64,000 bases of DNA from Galeopsis tetrahit (lineage: Eukaryota; Streptophyta; Magnoliopsida; Lamiales; Lamiaceae), in assembly GCA_963675135.1 (NCBI GenBank), contig OY776126.1:26911195-26975194 (forward strand), given 5' to 3'. Each line of letters begins with the position of its first letter. The first letter of the stretch is position 1. This document shows, piece after piece, positions 54,794 to 64,000 of the stretch. The notes under the pieces were generated by a model that did not search any database, was not told where the DNA came from, and worked only from the letters and a program-made list of their open reading frames with translations. The position numbers and the translations under genes were made by a program.

Positions 54794-55030
54794 TTGAAAT
54801 ATGATGACTATTTTACATATCACATTATATGCATAATTCAAATCATTTCCTATAAATAGATTGAAATATGATAACTATTTTGCATATCACGATTATACAT
54901 AATTCAAATCATTTTCTAAAATTAAATTAAAATATGATGACTATTTTACATATCCCGTTATACACAATTCAAATCATTTCCTAAAATCAAATTGAAATAT
55001 AATGATTATTTTGCATATCACATTTCCTAA
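54794..55030. repeat. Four ~65-bp tandem repeats
   Basis: Units begin ATTGAAATATGATGACTATT, continue TTACATATCAC and end ATTCAAATCATTTCCTA. Copies diverge by 10-20%. Confidence 0.7.
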
Positions 55031-56766
55031 AATAATATGATTATTATTTAGCTATACACAAAAAATACATAACATTTAATTATAATAGCATAAACGAGCA
55101 AGGAAAAAGATGATCAAGAAACAATTGATCCAAAAGGAAATCACTCGTTCTTGTCCTCTGAAGAATTACTATAGTTAATTAAAAAAAAGGCTTATTTAAG
55201 TTGTAGAATCATGAATGAAACAACCATCAACGATACCCAGATCCAGATACCACCATTCCATAAAATTTCCTCAATTGAAAGCAAGATTCAATTCTTGTGT
55301 CAAATAAAGAAAATATGAACACACAAATGTGAAAAAAAATGCAGTCTACAATAAAGTATACCGTCTAATTCAATGCTCCAAACAAAGTTGATTGTTCTCT
55401 GGTTTTACAATTAGAAATTCTTGCAACAAGTGGAAGGGTAGAGAGAATGTCGGAAGACGTGCCCTCACAAGCTACTGCATCAAATCAGTAAGAATGAAGT
55501 CCTGCTGCAGCAGTAGGATTGGGAGCATAACACTTGAGGAAGCTTCCTAATGGCGTGTGGTGTCTCCCTAGTGTTCTGCAAAACAAAAAATGAAATATGA
55601 TACATTAGCATTATAATTTTATAATATGTCACAAGTGTACAACAAGAAACAACTAGAAAAGTAGTTAACATTATACAAACAGACAATACATATAGAAAAC
55701 AACTACATATATATAACATATAATAGATCACATTTATACAAAACATATGAATCTTTGGTAGGTATCCAAAGAACATGAAATTATTGGCAAGAACTTAACT
55801 CAGATAACAAGTTCTTTCAAAGACTCTAGTCTGCTAAGTTTGGGTTTTACACTTCTAACATATAGATTGTTAAGAGAAATAAAATGAATGCAAAATATAA
55901 CATTGTTTACTGAACCATCATTCATCAGAATTCAATGGGTTCACCCAATAACATTGCACGATTTTTATCCCTTAGGTTTATGGGAGACATTGCACGATTG
56001 TTATCCCTTAGGTTTACGGGAGACCTATTCACAAATAGCAACATGTCCCTGCTTTTTTTTGCATACTACCTTAAATCTTAAAAATCTTAATAAGCATTAT
56101 GTCTCCTAAATGTATTATTGCTTTGATTTCCATCCAAGTCAGTAAATAACCACAATACTCAAAACCAAATTGACAAGATAAGGGATAGATATGACCATTG
56201 ACTGAGCGCGGCGAAGAGATAGAGATTTACGTTAATAGATGATACAATTTGAAAGAGTCTGCGAAAATTTCTGGTCATAGGGGCAACCAGACCACCGCAA
56301 ACCGACAACTCCCCCAAACGCCACAGATCTGTTCGCCAGGGTCGTCGCTTCGACTTCTCTGACCATGGCAGATCAGCGGCAACACCTCCACACACGCGAC
56401 AGATCGGCGGCCATGGAGGGGGCGACGGGGAGGCCGTGGGTAGCGACGCCGCGTGGGAGATGGAATTGCAGACGGCCACGAGGCGACAGTGGAAGCTCGT
56501 CTTCACGCAGGCGGTGGAAAAAAGTGGGGGTGGGTGGAGAGGGGGGCTAGCCATTCGGCCGATGGTGTTGCAGACGGCGGCGGCGGGAAAAGGGGGTGGC
56601 GGCAGGCGAGTGGGACGGTGGGGAGGGGGTTAGGGTTTTGAATTTCGATTTTGTGTGAATGAGTAAAATGAATTAAATGAGTAATCTAGATTCCTATTTA
56701 TATACAAGGTTATTCTTGATTTTTTAACTCTATTTTGATTCTATTAAGAATTTTTTTAAAGTGATA
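55031..56766. other. Intergenic, possible gene remnants, GC-rich patch
   Basis: On the minus strand 55575-55485 follows a TTTTGCAG acceptor and is open in one frame (TLGRHHTPLGSFLKCYAPNP then TAAAGLHSY). I do not recognise it. 55950-56028 contains a 38-bp tandem duplication (ACATTGCACGATT...GGGAGAC). 56280-56640 is unusually G-rich on the plus strand (GGGGGCGACGGGGAGG, GTGGGGAGGGGG) with overlapping frames on both strands and no domain. It may be an old promoter/5' UTR CpG-rich patch. Confidence 0.35.
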
Positions 56767-56974
56767 CTCCCTGTCTCCCTCCGTCCCGGGGAAACGGAGG
56801 TTAAGAAATACTAATATAATAAGTAGATGTATTAGAATTTAGAGGTGATGTGATTGAGAGAGAGAAAAATATAATGAAATGTGAGAGAGAATAGTTACCA
56901 AAAAAGGAATGGGTAGCTTTCATTGGGACGGACGAAAAAGGAAAGTTGGGTACCTTTCACTGGGACGGAGGGAG
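56767..56974. mobile_element. Stowaway-type MITE, first of a pair
   Basis: CTCCCTGTCTCCCTCCGTCC and CACTGGGACGGAGGGAG with flanking TA. Shares GATGTGATTGAGAGAG and GAATAGTTACCAAAAA with its neighbour. Confidence 0.8.
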
Positions 56975-56986
56975 TAGTTTATAGTA

Positions 56987-57204
56987 CTCCCTCCGTCCCA
57001 GGAAAAACTCCCCATGAGCTCCGGACATGGGGGTTAAGAAATATCAATATAATAAGTAGATGTATTAGAGGTGATGTGATTGAGAGAGAGAAAAATATAA
57101 AGAAATGTGAGAGAGAATAGTTACCAAAAATAAAAAGGATGGGTAGCTTTCTCTGGGACGGACGAAAAATGAAAGTTGAGTAGTTTTCCCTGGGACGGAG
57201 GGAG
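56987..57204. mobile_element. Stowaway-type MITE, second of a pair
   Basis: CTCCCTCCGTCCCAGG and CCTGGGACGGAGGGAG, flanking TA. Head-to-tail with 56767-56974, 12 bp apart. Confidence 0.85.
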
Positions 57205-57535
57205 TATTTGTTTAAGGTGTCATACGAATTCTCTTATTTCATTGATTGAGGAAAATATACAATACTAGCAATACGCGGAAAGTTAATAAAATAAATATTT
57301 ATATTATAAATAATTAAATAACTTTATATAATAAATTCCAAATAAAATATATGAAAAATAGACGAAATGAGACGTTTAAATTTTAATATTTAATAAATAT
57401 AAAAATAACTTTTAAAAAAATTATAAAATTTCAAAAAAAAAAAAAAAGCAATTTAAGTAATAATAAAATAACTCTTAATAAATTGTAAGTCACCCTTCAA
57501 TATCAACCACAACACCTTAAATAAATAAATATTTT
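57205..57535. other. AT-rich intergenic, no gene seen
   Basis: Only poly-A and TAATAA-type simple sequence. Confidence 0.5.
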
Positions 57536-57893
57536 GGTTAATTACTAATTAAATCACAACTTTTTCCTCATTTGCAATTTAATCTAAACTTTAAGATAAT
57601 TGCAAATAAATCAAAAACTTTAAATATTGTTGCAATTTAGTCTTTTTGACAATTTCAATTGTGTTCGGATCTAACATAATTTAGAGTTTTTAATGACATG
57701 GCAACACCTTAATAAAATAATATTATTTTTTAATCAAACCAAATATCATAAGATATGATTTAGGGACAAAGTAGACTTCTAAAAAGAATAATTTGCAATA
57801 ATATTTAAACTTGGTGATTTATTTGCAATTATTTTAAGGTTTAGATTAGATTGCAAATGTTCGAAAGGTGATGATTTAATTTGCAATTAACCC
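57536..57893. mobile_element. Foldback MITE with ~100-bp arms
   Basis: The left arm GGTTAATTACTAATTAAATC...TTTGCAATTTAATCTAAAC...ATTGCAAATAAATC is matched by its inverse at the right (GATTTATTTGCAATTATTTT ... TTTGCAATTAACC). Long arms suggest a Mutator-like or foldback MITE. No clear target duplication. Confidence 0.65.
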
Positions 57894-58330
57894 TTTTTAA
57901 AATTAACAACCTCCTTAAATTATGACACATAAACCAAATTAACTACAAAATGACACATAAAATGACACATCATCAATTTAAACTCATATAAGGAGATGCT
58001 AGTTCATGGGCAAATCACGGGTTTATATATACCCGATTCATGCCGAATTATACTTGCACTTGCAACTTTCACTATTTATTAACAAACATCATACGACGCA
58101 GTTTTATTCTTTTCTTCTTCGTCGTCTTTCTTGTGGAATTTATTAATTAAGTATGATCTTTTAATTCTATTTTTAGCCTTCACCTCCTTTGACCAATTTT
58201 AAGTGCAATAAAAATATTTTAAAAAAAATTAAAAGAAAAAATAACTCCTTAAAATTTCAAATTCTCTTATTTCTCTCATTTTTTCTCAAAATGTAATTGA
58301 TTGTTGGATTAAAGATAAGAAATATATTTC

Positions 58331-58372
<42 letters not shown>

Positions 58373-59029
58373 TTTATTTTGTTGCTTTTTGATGTTTTAT
58401 AATAGTGAATTCAAGTGAAATTTTGTTTAGGTTTACACCCAAAATTCTCATTCGGTGTTTAAGGTTTTTTTAGGGTTTTTAATGGGGTTATATACGGTTG
58501 TTTAATGAGATTGTTTAGGTTTGGGGTTGTTTGAGATTATTTAGGGTTGTTTAATGGGGTTGTTTAGTGTGTGTTTTTTTTAATCAATTAAATAAAAGAA
58601 GACAATTTTTGTATATTTTGTATAAGTAAGACCATTTTTTTATAAGTAATAGTTTGACTAGCCCATTTTTTAAATTCTCCCGTCTTCCTTCTTCATCACT
58701 GTCTTCAATTGTAACCTTACCCCCCAATCAATTGATTTTGTCCTCAAGCAAACAATTGAGGGTAAAGAGAGTTGAAAGAAACAAAATCATCCCACGTAGC
58801 TTCTGAATCGGGGAGATGTGACTAGCAGACCAAAACCTCAATCGTCGGCGTATTACCCCGATGAATCAGACGACAAACTAGCACCTTCAAAGGCAAAAGA
58901 ATTACTTTGCCGTCCTAATCAAACTCCGGTAAGTCCTGCATCACCAAATCCTCAGTCCCTACTTTTTCTCTTAAGTAATGAAATTAAATATGAAATGTAG
59001 GATGAATTTTAGTAGTTGTTGACAGTGCC
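57894..59029. other. Intergenic, no gene seen
   Basis: Contains (TA)n at about 58338-58370 and several GGGGTTGTTTAGG-like short repeats at 58480-58565. 58818-59000 is open but has no domain; it may be the decayed edge of the retroelement that follows. Confidence 0.4.
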
Positions 59030-60718
59030 AACGTATAAGCAGCCTCTCCCACCCTTTGCGTGACCTAAAAAGGGCCTGCTAACTTGGGACTAAATTTCCA
59101 CATGTGGCTTTTCCGCAGTGTGTGTTGTTTATAAGATTTGAGCTTCAAGTAAACCCAATTACCCACCTGAAAAACCCTATACATGCACCCTGTTCTTTGT
59201 TAGCATAATACTGCATTCTATCTTGAGCTTGGTATGGTAACTACTTTAATTGCTGTAAAATGTTTTAATTGACATACATCAAGTCATCTACACCCTGAAT
59301 TGAGCTTTGAATAAGAGGTCCAAAGGATAGTAACTTTGGACAGTACCCATAGAGGGCTTCAAACGGTGATCTCTTGATTGCTGAATGGAAACTGGTATTA
59401 TACCAAAATTCAGCCAAGGGTAATTATCAAGTCCACTGTTTAGGACTCCTCTCGCGCGCACATGCACCTCAAGTAGGTTTTCAAGCATTAACAGACTCGT
59501 TCAATCTAACCATCGGTCTGAGGATGGTAAGTTGTACTCAACAACTGTTGTACACCCAATGCTTTGAGAAGATGTTGCAAAAAAATGACCAGTAAACACC
59601 TTATCCCTGTCAGAAACAATGGATGAGGGCAATCCATGTAATATGTAGATCTCTGAAATGAAAATTTGGGTCAAATCTGAAGCTGTAAAGGGGTGAGATA
59701 AGGCAATAAAGTGACTATTCTTAGTCAATCTATCCATTATAACCCATATAGTGTCCTTTTGATTAGACTTTGGCAACTTCTCAATAAAATCTATAGAAAT
59801 GTCAGTTCAAGGTTGACCAGGAATTGGTAATGGTTGAATCAATCTTGGGGATTTGAGCAACTCATGTTTGCATAACTAACATGTAGAACATTCATAAATC
59901 ACTTTATGAATCATTTCCATCATCTTAGGCCACCAAAACACACCTCTCATCCTCTAAAATGTAACAGTTTCACCAGAATGACCACCTTTAGTTGAGGTAT
60001 ATATACACATGTAGCACCAATTTGAATCTGAGATCATTAGATGTGCCTACATAAACCTTACCCTTAAATCTTACAATACCTCCACTATAAGAATAAAATG
60101 ATAAATTGTAAGGTGCAGTAAGGCTATCTGTCATCACCTCAAAAACTAAATCATCACCCCCACAATTATCCTGAATTTCTTCCACCCAATGTGGCTTCAC
60201 AACAGATAGAGGAGAACATTCAGATTGATTATGACCCCTCCTCCTCCTGGATAAAGCATCTGCAACAATATTTTCATGCCCGACCTTGTACTTAATCCTA
60301 TAATAAAATTTCAGTAATTTTGTAAGGTACATACTTATGCTGTAGAGGTGTAGATATCTTCTGCTCAAGTAAAAACTTAAGACATTGATGATCATTCCTA
60401 ATTAAGAAGGAAGCATGAATGAGATAACACCTCCATAGTTAGACTGTAAATCAGGATATCATAAAAACAAAAAAACACCAATACAAAACCTCTTAGAAAA
60501 GGTGCAAACACCTTGTTCATGATTGCTTGGAAGATGGCAGGGGCATTTGTGAGGTCAAAAGGCATCACAATGAACTCATACATACCAGAAATTGTAGCAA
60601 AATCAGTCTTATGTATATCAGGTGGATGCACTCTTATCTGATGGTATCCAACTCTAAGATCTATCTTAGAGAAAACTGTAGCTTGCCCCAATTTAATGAT
60701 ACACATACATAGATACAT
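59030..60718 (-). pseudogene. Decayed Ty3/gypsy pol fragment (RT to integrase)
   Basis: Read on the minus strand: RT at 60718-60400 (KIDLRVGYHQIRVHPPDIHK, MPFDLTNAPAIFQAIMNKVF, APFLRGFVLVFF), with the catalytic FDD region disrupted by a short insertion. The RNase H end follows (YKVGHENIVADALSRR, about 60310-60220). Integrase core at 59776-59500 (DTIWVIMDRLTKNSHFIALS, HGLPSSIVSDRDKVFTGHF) and post-core FWYNTSFH-like remains at 59490-59290 complete it. Sequence style is that of chromovirus-type Ty3/gypsy, unlike the Tat elements here. Multiple stops, no LTRs found. Long dead. Confidence 0.75.
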
Positions 60719-61225
60719 TTATTAAGAGATAACATATATATTCAATCACATATATCACTACAAGAAAGCGGTCTTTTAGTGACAAAAAATATTAAAATTA
60801 AAATATTTCTAGAAAAATGGGTGAACAGTTTTTTGTACGCATTTTTAATTAAACATTGACAAGTGATACTTAATAAAAATATTTATTAATTTTTTTTTTT
60901 GAAACGGAGAAAATATTATAAAACGAGTACCAGAAGTACTCAAAGAAACGTCCAAAGTTACAATATGAGAAGCACAAATAACCCTTCGACTTGCACACCA
61001 ATCATGAAAATTAAAGGATATGGAGACTGGAGAGAGATCTATAATTGGATATTAGCACCCGCATCATGATGCAAAAAAGTGGAACTAAATAGGTACATTT
61101 AACTTTTTTTTGGGACCTAAACATAACAAATTGCAAAAAAAAAAAAAGGACTAAATCGATACATTTAACTTTTTTTGGGACCATTTCAAAAATGATTGAA
61201 AGTTATGGGACTAAATTGACTTCTA
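60719..61225. other. Intergenic; a CACTA-like end at 60756
   Basis: CACTACAAGAAAGCGGTCTT at 60756 is a typical CACTA terminal sequence. No partner end lies in the window. 61085-61200 has a twofold repeat of GACTAAAT..GATACATTTAACTT. No gene seen. Confidence 0.45.
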
Positions 61226-61508
61226 CGGGACGAAGGGAGAATCTCGTCTATCACACAAAATAAGTATTGTAACTTTTCGGGTTGGCAGTTTAAAAATGGG
61301 GGATCTAAATGTCGTGAATTGAAGCCAAATTAATTGCCCAGAATCAATTCATTAATTTTAGGTTGATTCGGGCCGTTTAGGCCTCAATTCGCAACTTTTA
61401 AAAGTTATTGTTCTTAAACTCGAAAAATTATGGTCCTTAATAAACATTTTTTTACGTATATTAATAAAACAAATTATAAGATGTACTATATGTGTATTTG
61501 AAAATAAG
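61226..61508. repeat. Foldback (MITE-like) repeat, copy 2
   Basis: Same unit as 61-368 (AATTGAAGCCAAATTAATT, GGTTGATTCGGG, TTATGGTCCTTAATAAACAT). It falls where the intron of the adjacent O-methyltransferase relic would be. Confidence 0.6.
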
Positions 61509-61526
61509 ATAATCATATATATATAC

Positions 61527-61642
61527 CTTGAAGAAAGCTGCATTAGCCGGAGGAATGGACTGAAACATGTCTCCTCCTATATAGCTCAAATTCTGAGACC
61601 CTTCCATGCAATCAACAACATATGGAAGATCGAACACAATAC
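61527..61642 (-). pseudogene. O-methyltransferase exon 1 end, cut by a Tat element
   Basis: Minus-strand frame NSIVFDLPYVVDCMEGSQNL followed by SYIGGDMFQSIPPANAAFFK, then a GT donor at 61526. It aligns with residues 226-264 of the gene at 51728 (CIVLDLPHVV...GGDMFDSIPHADAVFLK) and ends at the identical splice position. The rest of exon 1 is separated by the element starting at 61643 and would lie beyond it; no exon 2 was found at lower coordinates. A third paralogue in the cluster, disrupted. Confidence 0.85.
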
Positions 61643-62321
61643 TGTTATACCTAGTCAAAGAGGTCCATCTTTGACTATTCAATCCTAGTCACCGGCTTAC
61701 GTGGCGAGGACCAGTCAACAAAGTCAAGCGACGACCAGTCAACAAGAAGAAAATGTAACATAATTCTTCTAGTGAACTGCTCGCCCAAAGATGTTGGCGA
61801 GCAGGTATACGTCTGAGCTAGAGAAGGCAAGTATTGAAGCTTTGGGGGACAACATGAGACATGGCGACCAGGCACTCCGGCGACCATGGCAACGAGTGAC
61901 GAGACGGTTTTCCTCATCCTCGGCATCTCGCCGAGGACGACCACCAGAGGCGGTTTAGCATTAAATGCGCCATCCCATCACCTTTTCGGGCAGAAGACGG
62001 GTCAAGTAAGGTTGTGCCATGTGTAAAGGGCGGGAAGACCCCAAAAACCACTATATAATGCCTAAAAGGCTCATTGTAACACACAAGTTCTTCATTCCAC
62101 AAAATCACCCAAACCTGAGCAATAAACTCTCCCAAGCTTCTAAAGTTTTAGCTTCTCCAAGAAGCTACATCCATTGTTCTTGCTTATTTTCTTCATATTA
62201 TCTTCATTAATCATCATAATAACCCGTTCAAACACGTAATAACCCCCGATCATAATACATGTTTGTATCGTACTAACGAATAGTCCACATCCGAATCATC
62301 CCGATATTAGTGCATACAACA
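61643..62321 (+). repeat. 5' LTR of the third Tat-type element (679 bp)
   Basis: TGTTATACC...GTGCATACAACA. The TATA region CACTATATAATGCC lies near 62048. The preceding 5 bp AATAC would be the target site; the right copy is outside the window. Confidence 0.9.
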
Positions 62322-62341
62322 TTTGGCGCTAGAAGGAGGGG
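62322..62341 (+). promoter_or_regulatory. Primer-binding site
   Basis: TTTGGCGCTAGAAGGAGGGG, identical to that at 46736-46755. A non-coding leader follows to 62656. Confidence 0.85.
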
Positions 62342-62656
62342 ACCTTTTGCGTGTTCATCATCAAAGTTTCGTCCGATCATCGAGCGATCGGTTAGCAAAC
62401 TCCCTGTTTCAGGTTTTAATCGGTAGATCTACCGTTTAAAGCATTATTTACGCTTGTTAGGGTTCTTCGTGTTCTTGAACATTTTCAGTTTTCGTAACAT
62501 ATTTTGGAGTTTGATCTCCTTGTATTTGTGTTTTCAAGCTTCTGTTATTACTTTGCTAAGTCTAGTAGTTGTAATAGCACGTTCTTCTGCGTAAGAACTT
62601 TAATCTTTCGTTTCTAGATCATTACTTTGTAATCTTTTAGAAAAGACACTCTTTAA

Positions 62657-64000
62657 ATGATGTCTCAACGATCTCATCATGTTGGAACCCCACCGCCCGG
62701 AGGGAACGAGCACCCTCCGGCGCCGGCTGTTCCACCGGCAAACCCTTTTGCAAACTTGGACATGGGGGACATCATGAAAAACCCCCAGTATATGAAAGAA
62801 TTCTCCGATTTCCTCCTAGAGAAGAGGAGGTTACTCGAGGTCGAAGAGGCTGAGAAGGCCAAAGACCAGGACTTTGACCGAGCTCGCAAGGCCAAGGCGA
62901 GGGTAAATGACAATGAGGAGGACAACCGCTCTTATCATTCCTACTCTGTTCGTCCCAACGACGGGGAGAGAAACAAAGCACCTGTTCGCTCCCATAACAG
63001 TCATACAGGAGAATCCTATGGACGGAACTCCGTATTCAACCGAGTTGGCGACAAGGACCCACGAAACGCTCCTCGCCCAATACACTTTGATATTGGGCGA
63101 CGACTAGCCAAAGACGACCACAAAGATCGTGGTAGAAGGAAAGGAGACAGGGTCTCCGCCCTAGATCGAGTAGGGCCAGGTGGTGGGCGAGCTCAGTCAA
63201 AGAGTTACCACAGCCATCAGTCGGAGAGGCGTTCTCCTAGGCGATCACACCAAGGTGATCATCCGACCGTTTCTCGCGGGAGCCGACGCGACGAGGTCAT
63301 CGTCCCCCGACCACAAACCGACGAGGAGGGGCAGTTCGCCCAGTTCCTCGAAACTCAAAATTAATGAAGTTGGAGATGGAGACATTGCGAGCAGAGGTGG
63401 TCGCAGCAAAGCAAGGCACTGCCCCACCTGTCAATCTACCCACTCCACCTTTAAGTGTTGTGATTCTCACAGCCCCCATCCAAAGGAAGATTCAAATGCC
63501 TTCTATGGCAGCTTACGATGGGGCGTCCGACCCAAGGGTGCATCTTTCAAAGTATGCAAGCTATATGGCCTCAATCGGGGCAACGGACGCCACCCAATGC
63601 AGGAACTTCTCCTTGACCTTAGGAGATCGAGCTCATCGCTGGTACACCACCTTGGGTGCCGGATCCATCACCTCTTTCCTAGAGCTGGGGCATCAATTCT
63701 TGACTCACTTTGGGTCTATTGCTGCTCGCCCAGCCTCAAAGCAACGTTTGGCAAATGTTCGCCAAACACCAACCGAATCGGGCAAGGACTTTATCGAACG
63801 TTTCGATAGGTTGGTGATCAACGGAGAAGCTGTTAATGACGAAACAAAGCTAATCTCGGCTATCTCCGAACTAAGAATAGGTTCCAAGCTATGGGAATCT
63901 ATGCATACCTCTTTCCCCGTTTCCTATGCGAATTTCCGCAGTAGGGCGGGAAATTTCATTCAAATGGAAGAGATTATGGACGCCGCCAAGGCTAACGAGC
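62657..64000 (+). pseudogene. gag of the third Tat-type element, one frameshift, incomplete
   Basis: ATG at 62657 opens MMSQRSHHVGTPPPGGNEHP, with a charged ELLxER-rich segment (FSDFLLEKRRLLEVEEAEKA) and an Arg/Ser-rich stretch. The frame stops at 63362 after FLETQN because the A run at about 63357-63360 is one base shorter than in the copy at 45706. The following frame from 63364 is open to the window end and contains QRKIQMPSMAAYDGASDPRV, DRAHRWYTTLGAGSITSFLE and FLTHFGSIAARPASKQRLAN, the gag capsid core. The GGA codon lost to a stop at 45926 in the other copy is intact here. Confidence 0.85.

Larger units (their letters stand above)
61643..64000 (+). mobile_element. Third Tat-type Ty3/gypsy element, running off the window
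   Basis: LTR, primer-binding site and gag are present in the plus orientation. Same family as 35633-47493 but a distinct lineage (679-bp LTR). It is inserted in an O-methyltransferase exon. Confidence 0.9.

Noticed and set aside
56159..56641. Overlapping frames in the G-rich patch at 56.3-56.6 kb as a gene
   Set aside because: Open on both strands because of high GC, no domain, no splice or start evidence.

Overview
The window is nuclear DNA from a flowering plant. It is AT-rich and full of transposable elements, and its few host genes have introns. The best host gene, a class II plant O-methyltransferase, most resembles mint-family flavonoid O-methyltransferases, so an asterid (probably Lamiales/Lamiaceae) is my inference. 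No prokaryotic features, rRNA, tRNA or CRISPR were seen.

Layout. 1-17 kb: nested DNA transposons. A hAT-type element (1208-6961, 8-bp target duplication) contains a CACTA element (1327-5881, 3-bp duplication) and a solo LTR (6050-6772, 5-bp duplication). The CACTA element carries a fragment of a host DExH RNA helicase and a decayed Ulp1-type protease gene. A second hAT element (12330-15691) contains a second CACTA element (12347-14527). Between the two lies a small two-exon gene (10439-10722) for a 60-residue protein of unknown function. 17-29 kb: a truncated Ty3/gypsy Tat-type element (17267-19955) joined abruptly to the 3' half of a SIRE-like Ty1/copia element (19956-28970) with a large additional ORF and a 3' LTR. 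29-35 kb: LINE and LTR fragments, a third hAT element with internal 90-bp repeats, nested Stowaway MITEs and a broken 5' end of an O-methyltransferase gene.

35.6-47.5 kb: a structurally complete Tat-type Ty3/gypsy element on the minus strand, with two 738-bp LTRs about 98.5% identical by eye and a GGTTA target duplication. Its gag-pol carries several stops and frameshifts. On the opposite strand, between pol and the 3' LTR, is a separate four-exon gene with its own TATA box. 47.5-51 kb: MITEs and a hAT relic. 51.7-52.9 kb: the intact two-exon O-methyltransferase. 53-61.6 kb: fragments of host genes (a BipA/TypA-like GTPase exon), more MITEs, a decayed Ty3/gypsy pol, and an O-methyltransferase exon cut by a third Tat-type copy that runs off the window end (61643-64000).

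How it works together: three O-methyltransferase remnants or genes (about 35.1, 51.7 and 61.6 kb) suggest a small tandem cluster broken up by retroelements. The intact copy would methylate a phenolic (probably flavonoid) hydroxyl in the cytosol. Most other coding content is transposon-derived and mostly decayed. The most unusual parts are the antisense gene inside the Tat elements and the open reading frame created by fusion of a Tat antisense gene to a copia reverse transcriptase.
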